NCBI GenBank assembly: GCA_947498775.1
Contig: CANMLL010000006.1
Location: 202,197-266,196 of the forward strand
DNA length: 64,000 nucleotides
Origin: an uncultured Aquimarina sp.
Lineage (GTDB): Bacteria; Bacteroidota; Bacteroidia; Flavobacteriales; Flavobacteriaceae
Reading direction: 5' to 3'
Part shown: one piece after another, positions 46,059 to 54,815 of the stretch
Numbering within the stretch: position 1 is the first letter of the stretch
Layout of the letters: every line of letters begins with the position of its first letter
Translations under genes and position numbers: made by a program
The notes under the pieces: generated by a model
What the model was told of the DNA's origin: nothing
Databases searched by the model: none
Seen by the model: the letters and a program-made list of their open reading frames with translations, nothing else

Positions 46059-47447
46059 ATGAAACTTACTGCACAAAATCTTAGAGAAGTACCAGATTTC
46101 GCTAACGTTCCTGATCAACAATTACAATGGTTGATTGACAAGTCTGAATTTCAAACATTTAAACAAGGTGAATTTATATTCAAAAAAGGAGATACTATTG
46201 ATCAATTATCGATACTTCTTAAAGGAAAAGTTGAAGTTAAGTTTGAGCAAAATGGAAATTACAAAGTGGTAGGCGAAATCAAAAAAAATAATATCACTGG
46301 ATTATTGCCTTTTTCGAGAATGAGTACTGCGATGGGATATGGTGAAGTGATTGACGACACCGAAGCAATATTGTTGGATCGATCTATGTTTAAAGAGATG
46401 GTCGCCAATCATTATGAACTTACAGAAAGTTTGGTGCACAACATGACTTCGAGGGTAAGAGAATTCACCAAAAACAATGTACAGTCAGAAAAAATGATGG
46501 CGCTTGGTAAACTCTCTGCCGGATTGGCCCATGAACTAAATAATCCTGCTTCGGCTATGCTACGAAGTTCTAAGGCACTAAAGCAACATCTTGGTAACGT
46601 CCCCGAAAAGTTTAAAAGAATTATCTCTATTAGGGCATCCGAAGAAGAAGTAGATATTATTAACAATGTGCTTTTTGATAGGATCAACAGTCGGCCAGAG
46701 AACAACATGAAGCTCACCGAACGTAATGAAAAAGAAGACGAGCTCGAAGCGTGGCTTGAAGATCATGGGGTTGAAAATGCCTTTGAACTCACAGAAACCT
46801 TGCTCGATTTTTGTATGGATATCCCAGTTATGGAAGAAATTTATGAAGCCACTGGAGAACTTAATTTTCCCAATGCCATTGAGTGGATAGAAAATGTATT
46901 AACGACTGAAAAAATCGTAGATGAAATTGAAGAAGCTTCGGATAGGATTTCTGGCCTGGTGCAATCTATAAAAAGTTATACCCATATGGATCGAGCTCCC
47001 GAGAAAGTTGCGACCGATATTCATACAGGTATTAAAAGCACGCTCACTATGCTTAATCACAAACTGAAAAAGAAAAACATATCTGTAGAAAAAAACTTTG
47101 GATCCGAGCTTCCAGAACCCAGGATCTTTGTGAGTGAGATTAATCAGGTATGGACCAATTTGATTGATAATGCAATTGATGCTATGGAACATTCAGGAGT
47201 ATTAGTAATTAAAACCAGCAAAGACAAGGATTTTGTAAAAATTGAGATTACTGATAACGGACAAGGAATTCCGGAAGAAGATATTAATAACATTTTTGAT
47301 CCTTTCTTCACCACCAAGGGTATCGGAGAAGGCACTGGAATGGGATTAGAAGTGGTACAACGAATCATTAACCAACATAACGGAGACATAAAAGTAATTT
47401 CAAAACAAGGGGAAACGACATTTATAGTGTGTTTACCAATTACCTAA
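46059..47447 (+). CDS. Sensor histidine kinase with cyclic-nucleotide-binding-like domain
   Basis: The protein has 462 residues from ATG 46059; the longer frame from 46020 adds 13 unneeded residues. Residues 1-135 are a cNMP-binding/Crp-like domain (FQTFKQGEFIFKKGDTIDQLSILLKGKVEV). The DHp domain has the phospho-acceptor His in LSAGLAHELNNPASAM. The ATPase has NQVWTNLIDNAIDAM, DNGQGIPEE and GEGTGMGLEVVQRI. It is soluble, with no membrane segment. It stands 7 bases before the receiver-flavoprotein gene and should phosphorylate its receiver domain. Confidence 0.93.
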   Translation: MKLTAQNLREVPDFANVPDQQLQWLIDKSEFQTFKQGEFIFKKGDTIDQLSILLKGKVEVKFEQNGNYKVVGEIKKNNITGLLPFSRMSTAMGYGEVIDDTEAILLDRSMFKEMVANHYELTESLVHNMTSRVREFTKNNVQSEKMMALGKLSAGLAHELNNPASAMLRSSKALKQHLGNVPEKFKRIISIRASEEEVDIINNVLFDRINSRPENNMKLTERNEKEDELEAWLEDHGVENAFELTETLLDFCMDIPVMEEIYEATGELNFPNAIEWIENVLTTEKIVDEIEEASDRISGLVQSIKSYTHMDRAPEKVATDIHTGIKSTLTMLNHKLKKKNISVEKNFGSELPEPRIFVSEINQVWTNLIDNAIDAMEHSGVLVIKTSKDKDFVKIEITDNGQGIPEEDINNIFDPFFTTKGIGEGTGMGLEVVQRIINQHNGDIKVISKQGETTFIVCLPIT

Positions 47448-47454
47448 TAAAAAC

Positions 47455-49119
47455 ATGAAAAAACCAATCATATTTGCCCTCGATGATGACCCACAAGTTC
47501 TAAGAGCGGTTACCCGAGATTTGAAGTCTGAATACCGCAAGGAATATAGAATCATGAGTACAGACTCTGCCAATGATGCACTAGAGGCCCTTATTGATTT
47601 GAAAAAGAAAAATGAAGTTATAGCACTATTTTTGGTAGATCAACGCATGCCCGAAATGTTGGGCGTAGAATTTTTGACCGAAGCAAAAAAACACTTTCCT
47701 GAGGCTAAAAAAGTATTATTAACCGCTTATTCTGACACCGATGCTGCCATTAAAGCAATCAATGATGTGCAGCTTGATTACTATTTAACAAAGCCTTGGA
47801 ACCCACCTGAAGAAAAGTTATATCCTACATTAAATGACTTACTAGATACCTGGCAACTGGATTTTCAGCCAGAATTTGACGGGATTAAAGTTGTAGGGTA
47901 TCAATTTTCACCCAAGTCCCATGATATCAAAGATTTCCTGTCGGCAAACCTATTTCCTTTTCAATGGTTGGATATTGAAACCAGTGAAAAAGCCAAAGAA
48001 ATTGCCCAGTTGCATGATTTAAAAACAACAGATATGCCTGTTGTATCATTACAAGACGGCAACTGTTTTAAAAATCCAAGTATTGTAGAACTCGCCACTG
48101 CTTTGGGGTTGAATGCACATCCTAAAGACAATTTATATGATGTAGTTATTATTGGTGCAGGACCATCTGGACTTGCCGCTGCTGTTTATGGGGGTTCTGA
48201 AGGGCTTAAAACCCTATTGATAGAAAAACATGCTCCTGGTGGACAAGCAGGTACCAGTTCGAGAATAGAAAATTACCTGGGATTCCCTAATGGGCTAAGC
48301 GGTCAGGAATTAACCCACCGGGCAATCACACAAGCCAAAAGATTTGGAATAGAATTTCTATCTCCGCAAGAAGTTACTTCAATTTCAGAAAAGGATGGGT
48401 ACAAAAGTATCACCCTTGGTAATGGAGCGTGTATTAGCACCAAAAGTGTTGTAATTACTACTGGAGTAAATTATAGAAAATTAGACGCCGAAGGTATCGA
48501 AAACTATACTGGAGCTGGTGTGTACTATGGCTCATCAATGACTGAAGCGCAAGCCTGCAGTGATAAAGAAGTTTATATTGTTGGTGGTGGTAATTCTGCC
48601 GGGCAATCTGCTGTTTATCTTTCGAAATTTGCCAAGAATGTATACATAACTGTGCGTAAAAAAGATCTAAGCAGTAGTATGTCTAGCTACCTTATCGATC
48701 AGATTAATGCCATTGACAATATTACACTATTAGGATACACAAATATCACCAAAGCCCTGGGAGAAAACGAGCGACTTACAGAGTTAGAACTTAGGAATAG
48801 TGAAACTTCTGAAACTAAAATAGCACCTGCAGATGCTTTATTTATATTTATTGGAGCCCGTCCTTATACCGACTGGGTCCAGTTAGATATTATAAAAAAT
48901 GAAAGAGGGTTTATTGAAACGGGTAGAGATCTTACACGATATGATACTTTTAGGAAAGTATGGAAAAAAGACAGAGAACCTTTCTTGTTAGAGACGTGTA
49001 GTCCCGGAATATTTGCATCAGGGGATGTTCGTGCCGGTGCCATGAACAGAGTAGCCTCTGCGGTGGGTGAAGGTGCTATGGCAATTAAATTTGTTCATGA
49101 GTATTTAGCCGAAATTTAA
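47455..49119 (+). CDS. Response regulator fused to thioredoxin-reductase-like flavoprotein
   Basis: The protein has 554 residues. The N-terminal receiver domain shows acidic DDD, phospho-Asp in ALFLVDQRMPE, and Lys in YYLTKPWNPPEE. A middle linker (about 140-220) leads to an FAD domain with VVIIGAGPSGLAAAVYGGSEG, AGTSSRIENYLGFPNG and the NAD(P) motif VYIVGGGNSAGQSAVYLSKFA. The position of the TrxB redox pair (CATC-type) reads YYGSSMTEAQAC, so the dithiol is absent and thioredoxin reduction is unlikely. The output is probably a phosphorylation-controlled flavin oxidoreductase. It lies directly after its likely kinase gene and before a ZnF-UBP gene. Confidence 0.93.
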   Translation: MKKPIIFALDDDPQVLRAVTRDLKSEYRKEYRIMSTDSANDALEALIDLKKKNEVIALFLVDQRMPEMLGVEFLTEAKKHFPEAKKVLLTAYSDTDAAIKAINDVQLDYYLTKPWNPPEEKLYPTLNDLLDTWQLDFQPEFDGIKVVGYQFSPKSHDIKDFLSANLFPFQWLDIETSEKAKEIAQLHDLKTTDMPVVSLQDGNCFKNPSIVELATALGLNAHPKDNLYDVVIIGAGPSGLAAAVYGGSEGLKTLLIEKHAPGGQAGTSSRIENYLGFPNGLSGQELTHRAITQAKRFGIEFLSPQEVTSISEKDGYKSITLGNGACISTKSVVITTGVNYRKLDAEGIENYTGAGVYYGSSMTEAQACSDKEVYIVGGGNSAGQSAVYLSKFAKNVYITVRKKDLSSSMSSYLIDQINAIDNITLLGYTNITKALGENERLTELELRNSETSETKIAPADALFIFIGARPYTDWVQLDIIKNERGFIETGRDLTRYDTFRKVWKKDREPFLLETCSPGIFASGDVRAGAMNRVASAVGEGAMAIKFVHEYLAEI

Positions 49120-49142
49120 GTATTGAACTAGCTAAAAAAAAT

Positions 49143-49427
49143 ATGAAATTACGAACTAAAATATGTGAGCACCTTGAAAGTTTTGATGCGGGTAATATCA
49201 AAAAAGATACGAGTTACCAATGTGCAGAATGCGTAAAAACTGGAGATTCGTGGGTACATTTACGTACCTGTCAGGAATGTGGTGTTACCCTCTGCTGTGA
49301 TTCTTCGCCTAATAAACATGCCAGTAAACATTATGAGATGCACAAGGAACATACGGTTGTGATTTCAGCAGAACCCAATGAGCGTTGGGCTTGGTGCTAT
49401 AAACATAAGTCTTTTGTTGAATATTAA
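49143..49427 (+). CDS. UBP-type zinc-finger protein
   Basis: The protein has 94 residues, nearly all one ZnF-UBP domain: C-x-H near 8-10, CAEC near 27-30, C-x2-C (CQECG, near 43-46), CCDSS, and HASKHYEMHKEHTVV giving the His ligands. In eukaryotes this fold binds the free C-terminus of ubiquitin. Bacteria lack ubiquitin, so the ligand is unknown. It is 24 bases downstream of the receiver-flavoprotein gene in the same operon. The arrangement with a kinase and a receiver-flavoprotein looks like a three-component unit. Confidence 0.9.
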   Translation: MKLRTKICEHLESFDAGNIKKDTSYQCAECVKTGDSWVHLRTCQECGVTLCCDSSPNKHASKHYEMHKEHTVVISAEPNERWAWCYKHKSFVEY

Positions 49428-49441
49428 ACTAAAAATTAATC

Positions 49442-49900
49442 ATGAAAGGATTATCTTTATTACTAGTACTATTTGTATCAATATCATTGTCTGCTCAAGA
49501 GAAAAACAACTGGAAACTTATTTATCATAACGATAAAGATGGAAAAACAATCGAAGGAAAATTAATAGATCTGGTTGAAGCCGTAAGACTAGGAGAAAAA
49601 GTACGAATATATTGGTCTTCTCAAAGAAAAAGCGATCCCACTAAAAAAGTTGAACATTTTGCAGATGCCAAATTCCTAACAGTCCTAAGTGATACTATTG
49701 TATTTGCCCAGATAGACCCTATTACAGGACAAACACCCAGTTTTGAAAAGCAAACAATACAACTAAAAGAAAATCTTGAATGGTCACTAATAGCGGCAAG
49801 CAATGGTAAATCAGACACTATGATGCGAAACGTGATCACAGGAGAAATTCTTGGGCACGGCCAAACTTCTTTTGCTATTAGATGGTATATAAAAAGATAA
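49442..49900 (+). CDS. Exported protein of unknown function, possible premature stop
   Basis: The protein has 152 residues with a signal peptide (LLLVLFVSISLSAQ). The mature part has WKLIYHNDKDGKTIEGKLIDLVEAVRLGEKVRIYW and ENLEWSLIAASNGKSDTMMRNV, ending FAIRWYIKR. No family is recognised. After the TAA at 49898-49900 the same frame continues for 27 codons (KFPDTYNKKAVEYNK and ELEESDPN) to a second TAA at 49982. This suggests the ancestral protein was longer. It stands 14 bases after the ZnF-UBP gene and may be the end of that operon. Confidence 0.72.
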   Translation: MKGLSLLLVLFVSISLSAQEKNNWKLIYHNDKDGKTIEGKLIDLVEAVRLGEKVRIYWSSQRKSDPTKKVEHFADAKFLTVLSDTIVFAQIDPITGQTPSFEKQTIQLKENLEWSLIAASNGKSDTMMRNVITGEILGHGQTSFAIRWYIKR

Positions 49901-50132
49901 ACCAAATTTCCTGACACTTATAATAAAAAAGCTGTAGAATACAATAAAACAGCACAAGAACTCGAAGAGAGTGATCCAAACTAAGGGATCGATTGAAGGT
50001 AAAAAGTGATTTGATCATCTAGCATTGAATTACAAAACCTATAAAAAAACCTATTAATTTAGATAACTATATATTAGAAAACAGAAAGACAACTGTCTTT
50101 TATCTATACGTTAATCAGTATCGATAAAAAAG

Positions 50133-51920
50133 ATGGTCATTATGAATTGTATAAAGAATTCAATCTTAATTCTGTTCCTATTTCACCCTATTCTCACCAA
50201 AAGTCAAACTATTGAAAGTCCGGATTGGACTAAGGATTTAATAATTTATGAGATTTCTACAAAAAATTTCACTTCTCCTAATGGACCAGGAACAGGAACG
50301 TTTCAATCTACCAGAAAGAAGGCATCCTATCTTGCAGATTTAGGAATAAATGGCGTATGGTTAACAGGTCATAATTGGGCCGATAAAAAGCATTTTTACG
50401 GTTTATGGACTCAATATGCCACTGTTCGACCCGATAGTATTGACCCCTCGCTTGGAAAAAAAGAAGACTTAAAACAAATGGTAGATGAGTTTCATAGCTA
50501 CGACATTAAGGTATTTCTTGATGTCACCACTCACGGAGTTATGAATTACAGTCCGCTTATAATCCAACACCCTGATTGGTTTGAAGGTAGTTCATGGGGA
50601 ATGATCGATTATGACTGGCATGGTAATCATAAAGATCTTGACCAATGGTGGGTAAAAACTCATGTAGATTATGCATTGCAACAAGGAATCGATGGATACA
50701 GACTTGATGTATCAATTTATCGTCCTGATTTATGGTACGAAATCAAAAGACGGTGTGCAGCAGCAGGACATCCTATTGTCGTTTTTTTAGAATTTGAACG
50801 TACAAGCGATAATATATGTGATTTTTATCAACGTAGCAGAAAATTAAGTATCCAGACTGAAGGTGTTGACACCCTACTTCCAAACTACACCAATACCGTA
50901 TTAGGTTTTAAGAATAAATATAACAATACGTCACATTATCAAGTAAAAGTGTTTTATAATGATGAAAGTATCGATGAAGGTTCGAGTTTACGTGGAGGAA
51001 AACTAGGAGTAAACATAAAAAACGAGCCTGTAACAATACTACCAACCGATACAACTCTTATTGAAAATGAGCAGAATTTTATAAAACTCTCTATAAACAA
51101 CTTGGACACCAATCAAAGGATCTCAAAAATTAGAGTCCATAGTGATCCAAAAGACGGGTACAGAAAATGGAACTTATCTTCAGGTGATCCAAAAATTGTT
51201 TTAACAAATAAAAACAGTGCAAACATTTCTTTACCACCTCCTATACCTCAATTACAATATTACTCGGTACAATTAAGTGCTCATGATGATGGGTGGGATG
51301 GATTTCCTTCAGATAAAAATCCTTATGTTGCAGAAGGTAGCCGATGTCTGTTTGGGTATAACTTTCTTTTTACTCCCGCAATACCTTTATTTATGAGTGG
51401 TGAAGAATTTAATGCAAATTTCTCATCAAATCCAAACTTAACCCCTGATCTATTTGGTAAAGGCACAGCCGGAAAAGGAACATGGCTATATGGTGCAGTT
51501 ATTGACTGGACTCAATTAAACAAAAAAGAGCATATAGAAATGTTGAATGATGTAAAAAAAATGATTTCAATTAGAAAATCAGAAAATGATATATTTCGGT
51601 CCTATTTGAACGATACCATGCCCGATATTTTTGAGTTAGAATATAAGACTGAAAAAGATCTTCCTGTTCCGTTTGCTATACAAAATAAAGATAAAATTAT
51701 TATTGTCGCGGGTAATAACACAGAGGAAGATGCAGAATTAGAAGTTAGAATTCCGATAGACAAGGTAAATCTTTATCCTGATAAAATTTATACCGTTCAA
51801 GACCTTTGGCATGATACGAAGCGGAAAATAACGGGCAGAAAACTTCAAAACTTCAAAATCAACATAATCAGAGATAAAGTTTCATCGGGAGGAATAGCAA
51901 TATTTAAAATCATCAAATAA
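50133..51920 (+). CDS. GH13-family glycoside hydrolase, exported
   Basis: The protein has 595 residues; start ATG 50133 or 50142. A signal peptide (SILILFLFHPILTKSQ) precedes an alpha-amylase barrel with region I DVTTHG (usually DxVxNH), region II GYRLDVSIYRPD carrying the nucleophile Asp, region III VFLEFERTS with the acid Glu, and region IV SAHDDGWDG. A ~140-residue beta-rich insertion lies between regions III and IV (about 255-390). The C-terminal all-beta domain starts near 515. The substrate is an alpha-glucan or related sugar. There are no SusCD neighbours. Confidence 0.88.
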   Translation: MVIMNCIKNSILILFLFHPILTKSQTIESPDWTKDLIIYEISTKNFTSPNGPGTGTFQSTRKKASYLADLGINGVWLTGHNWADKKHFYGLWTQYATVRPDSIDPSLGKKEDLKQMVDEFHSYDIKVFLDVTTHGVMNYSPLIIQHPDWFEGSSWGMIDYDWHGNHKDLDQWWVKTHVDYALQQGIDGYRLDVSIYRPDLWYEIKRRCAAAGHPIVVFLEFERTSDNICDFYQRSRKLSIQTEGVDTLLPNYTNTVLGFKNKYNNTSHYQVKVFYNDESIDEGSSLRGGKLGVNIKNEPVTILPTDTTLIENEQNFIKLSINNLDTNQRISKIRVHSDPKDGYRKWNLSSGDPKIVLTNKNSANISLPPPIPQLQYYSVQLSAHDDGWDGFPSDKNPYVAEGSRCLFGYNFLFTPAIPLFMSGEEFNANFSSNPNLTPDLFGKGTAGKGTWLYGAVIDWTQLNKKEHIEMLNDVKKMISIRKSENDIFRSYLNDTMPDIFELEYKTEKDLPVPFAIQNKDKIIIVAGNNTEEDAELEVRIPIDKVNLYPDKIYTVQDLWHDTKRKITGRKLQNFKINIIRDKVSSGGIAIFKIIK

Positions 51921-51971
51921 TACTTTTATAAATCATCTGTTTTAACCCGGTCTAATTTTTTGCTTTACATA

Positions 51972-52003
51972 TTTGCGCAAGTGAATCCTTGCGCTTATAT
52001 TTG
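51972..52003 (+). promoter_or_regulatory. Promoter of ArsR-SRPBCC operon
   Basis: A -33 element TTTG (51972-51975), a 20-base spacer, and a perfect -7 TATATTTG (51996-52003). Confidence 0.75.
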
Positions 52004-52019
52004 CAAGCATATACTTGCA
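51975..52019. promoter_or_regulatory. Paired operators GCAAG-N6-CTTGC
   Basis: Operator 1 is GCGCAAG-TGAATC-CTTGCGC (51975-51994) and operator 2 is TGCAAG-CATATA-CTTGCA (52002-52019). Both share GCAAG-N6-CTTGC, with centres 26 bp apart. They bracket the -7 element and start region of the ArsR gene, so the regulator probably represses itself. Confidence 0.75.
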
Positions 52020-52032
52020 TAAAAATACTACG

Positions 52033-52404
52033 ATGGAGACAAGAAGAGATGTTTTTCAGGCGATTGCCGATCCCACTCGACGAGAGATCATAGGTATGTT
52101 GGCACAACAAAGCATGAACCTTAATGCAATTTCAGAAAATTTTGACATGAGCAGACAAGCGGTATCCCTACATGTTAAAATTCTTCAAGAATGTAATCTT
52201 ATTGCTATCCGGCAGCAGGGTCGGGAACGAATTTGCGAAGCTAAGCTCGAAAAACTCAACGAGGTACATCAATGGACCGAGCAATTTAGCATCTTCTGGA
52301 CCAAAAAATTACAGGCTCTTAAACAAGTAGTAGAAAACCCACCAAATATGCCGTCAAAAACATTAAAGAGCAAACCAATAGATTCACAAAAAAAGAAAGA
52401 ATAA
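52033..52404 (+). CDS. ArsR-family transcriptional regulator
   Basis: The protein has 123 residues from ATG 52033; the TTG at 52015 lies inside operator 2 and is rejected. The winged helix contains FQAIADPTRREIIGMLAQQSMNLNAISENFDMSRQAVSLHVKIL and the wing LIAIRQQGRERICEAKLEKL. No metal-binding Cys pair is present, so a metal sensor is unlikely. The gene ends two bases before the SRPBCC gene, the standard ArsR-SRPBCC arrangement. Confidence 0.93.
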   Translation: METRRDVFQAIADPTRREIIGMLAQQSMNLNAISENFDMSRQAVSLHVKILQECNLIAIRQQGRERICEAKLEKLNEVHQWTEQFSIFWTKKLQALKQVVENPPNMPSKTLKSKPIDSQKKKE

Positions 52405-52406
52405 TT

Positions 52407-52832
52407 ATGAAAACAGTAGTTGTTGAAAAATTTTATAATGCCCCTGTAGAAGCAGTATGGAAAGCATTAACCGATAAGAAAGAAATGAAAAAATGGTACT
52501 TTGACCTATCTGAATTTAAAGCTGAAGTCGGTTTTGAGTTTCAATTTACGGGCCAGGGAGTAAAGGGTGATAATTACTTGCATCTTTGTAAAATCACTGA
52601 AGTAATTCCTCTTAAAAAACTTCAATATAGCTGGGAATATGAAAACCTAAGGGGTTATTCTTTGGTTACTTTTGAGTTATCTAAAGAAGAAAACGGCACA
52701 CGATTAAAACTCACACACTCTGGCTTAGAAACATTTCCACAAGACAATGCTGACTTTGATATCAAAAACTTTGAAGGTGGGTGGACAGAACTACTTACCA
52801 AACTTTTACGAGATTATTTAACTGAGAAATAA
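52407..52832 (+). CDS. SRPBCC/AHSA1-domain protein
   Basis: The protein has 141 residues: VEKFYNAPVEAVWKALTDKKEMKKWYFDLSEF, FQFTGQ, and WEYENLRGYSLVTFELSKEENGTRLKLTHSGLETF, the hallmark of the AHSA1-like START superfamily with a hydrophobic ligand pocket. It is translated right after the ArsR gene in one operon. The ligand is unknown. Confidence 0.93.
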   Translation: MKTVVVEKFYNAPVEAVWKALTDKKEMKKWYFDLSEFKAEVGFEFQFTGQGVKGDNYLHLCKITEVIPLKKLQYSWEYENLRGYSLVTFELSKEENGTRLKLTHSGLETFPQDNADFDIKNFEGGWTELLTKLLRDYLTEK

Positions 52833-52897
52833 AAATACATGTCTATTTTTCGGTTGCAGGCCCGATTTGATCTGCAGTACTTTGTATCAAAATACAA

Positions 52898-53656
52898 ATG
52901 ATGGATTTCAAAAACCTGCATCAGCAAAATACTCCATTACTCATCTGTAATGTTTGGGATGTAACCAGTGCAAAAATTGCTGAAAAATTAAACTTCAAGG
53001 CTGTCGGCACATCAAGTGCTGCCATTGCAGCAATGCTAGGATACCGGGACGGAGAAGAAATGAGTTTCTCTGAATTAGAATATATCGTAAAACGTATAAC
53101 TGAAAATACCCATATCCCATTATCTGTAGATCTAGAATCAGGATATAGCAAAGAACCTTCAGAAATAGTTGAACATATCAAACGTTTAGTAGATTTGGGT
53201 GTGGTAGGAATAAATCTAGAAGATAGTTTTGTTAACACAGAGCGCATATTACTTCCAACTGGGAAGTCTTCAAAAATAATTTCTGAAATAAAAAATCAAC
53301 TAACAAAAGAAAACATACATGTTTTTTTAAATATAAGAACCGATACCTTTTTGCTGAACCATGCTAACGCCCTTTCAGAAACAAAAAAAAGAATTAAACA
53401 CTATGAAAACGCAGGAGCAGATGGTATTTTTATACCCTGTATCGTATTACAAGAAGATATCGATTATGTAGTAAAAAGCACTAGCTTACCGATCAATGTA
53501 ATGTACATGCCTGATCTACCAGATTTTGATACATTGAATACCTTAGGAGTAAAACGTATAAGTATGGGGAATTTTCTATTTGATACCATGTACAAAAATC
53601 TAGAAACAACAATAAATGCTATTTTGAAGGGACAATCCTTTACACCTATCTTTTAA
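52898..53656 (+). CDS. PEP mutase/isocitrate lyase-family enzyme
   Basis: The protein has 252 residues and a TIM-barrel of the PEP mutase superfamily: LLICNVWDVTSAKIAEKLNFKAVGTSSAAIAAMLGYRDG, PLSVDLESGYSKEP (metal-ligand-type D/E pair), VGINLEDS, and LPINVMYMPDLPDF. The catalytic KxCG loop of isocitrate lyase is absent, so it is a PEP mutase/oxaloacetase-type protein of undefined substrate. The stop is one base from the Ada start, so the two may be co-transcribed. Confidence 0.88.
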   Translation: MMDFKNLHQQNTPLLICNVWDVTSAKIAEKLNFKAVGTSSAAIAAMLGYRDGEEMSFSELEYIVKRITENTHIPLSVDLESGYSKEPSEIVEHIKRLVDLGVVGINLEDSFVNTERILLPTGKSSKIISEIKNQLTKENIHVFLNIRTDTFLLNHANALSETKKRIKHYENAGADGIFIPCIVLQEDIDYVVKSTSLPINVMYMPDLPDFDTLNTLGVKRISMGNFLFDTMYKNLETTINAILKGQSFTPIF

Positions 53657-53657
53657 T

Positions 53658-54716
53658 ATGTTAATTACCGAAAAGAAAAAAATAGACACATACTATCGGG
53701 CACTTTTGAACCGAGAGAAAGGTTTTGTGGGTATCTTTTATGTTGGTGTAAAAACAACTTCTGTTTTTTGTATAGCTACTTGTCGAGCAAGAAAACCAAA
53801 ACTAGAAAACGTGGAGTTTTATACCTCTTTCAAAGAAGCCCTAGACAACGGATACAGACCATGCAAAATATGTAAACCGACTGAAAATGCTAATGAAGCC
53901 CCCAAACAGGTTCAGATTGCCATTAATATGGTAAAAAACAACCCGAAAGAAAAGATTTCTGATGATCATCTTCGTGAAAATCAAATCAGTCCTGAAATAG
54001 TACGCAGATGGTTTAAAAGGAATTATGGGATGACTTTTCATACATACCAACGAATGTATCGAATAAACAATGCTTTTCAAGAATTAAAACAAGGTAAAAA
54101 AGCCACTGCAACAGCATTTGATATGGGATATGAATCTATAAGTGGATTTGGATATACCTTCAAGAAGCTTATTGGTAAATCACCACAAAAAAGTATCGGA
54201 AAAAATATTATTCTAATCAACAGGTTCACTACTCCTCTTGGTCCAATGTTCGTTTGTGCAACCAATCATGGGATCTGCCTTCTAGAATTTGTAGACAGAA
54301 GAATGCTCGAAACTGAGTTTAAAGATCTTCAAAAATTACTGAACGCTAAAATCATTACGGGCGAGAATGAGCATATCACGCAAGTTAAAAAAGAAATCGC
54401 CGAATACTTTACTGGTCAACGAAAGAGTTTTAACGTTTCACTGCACACCCCAGGAACAGATTTTCAGAATTTGGTTTGGCAAGGTTTACAGGAAATCCCT
54501 TATGGTAGCACATCTACGTATCAACAACAAGCAGAGAAAATCCAAAATCCAAAAGGAATTAGAGCGGTCGCCAAAGCCAATGGTTTTAATAGAATAGCAA
54601 TTATTATACCTTGTCACAGAGTTCTTGGCAAGAATGGTAACCTTACTGGATACGGCGGCGGTATAGAGAGGAAACAGTGGCTTATTGATCACGAACAGAA
54701 AAATACCGATAAATAG
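53658..54716 (+). CDS. ada: Bifunctional Ada methyltransferase/transcription regulator
   Basis: The protein has 352 residues. The N-terminal Ada zinc domain shows GVKTTSVFCIATCRARKP and CKICKP, with the first Cys accepting methyl groups from phosphotriesters. An AraC-type HTH follows (DMGYESISGFGYTFKKLIGKSPQKS). The C-terminal O6-methylguanine transferase has the active-site PCHRVLGKNGNLTGYGGG near residue 322. It repairs alkylated DNA and, when methylated, activates its own response. Confidence 0.95.
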   Translation: MLITEKKKIDTYYRALLNREKGFVGIFYVGVKTTSVFCIATCRARKPKLENVEFYTSFKEALDNGYRPCKICKPTENANEAPKQVQIAINMVKNNPKEKISDDHLRENQISPEIVRRWFKRNYGMTFHTYQRMYRINNAFQELKQGKKATATAFDMGYESISGFGYTFKKLIGKSPQKSIGKNIILINRFTTPLGPMFVCATNHGICLLEFVDRRMLETEFKDLQKLLNAKIITGENEHITQVKKEIAEYFTGQRKSFNVSLHTPGTDFQNLVWQGLQEIPYGSTSTYQQQAEKIQNPKGIRAVAKANGFNRIAIIIPCHRVLGKNGNLTGYGGGIERKQWLIDHEQKNTDK

Positions 54717-54767
54717 GAAATGTGAAGAATAGTTTTTGCTTTACACCTAACTCAAAAAGAGGTAATT

Positions 54768-54806
54768 ATGCCCTGCAAAGTCACGATATAAGACTTTGCA
54801 GGGCAT
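54768..54806. terminator. 15-bp perfect hairpin between ada and GerW-like gene
   Basis: ATGCCCTGCAAAGTC (54768-54782) pairs perfectly with GACTTTGCAGGGCAT (54792-54806). T-runs are short, yet it lies between convergent genes as expected of a shared terminator. Confidence 0.7.
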
Positions 54807-54815
54807 ACTTGCTTT

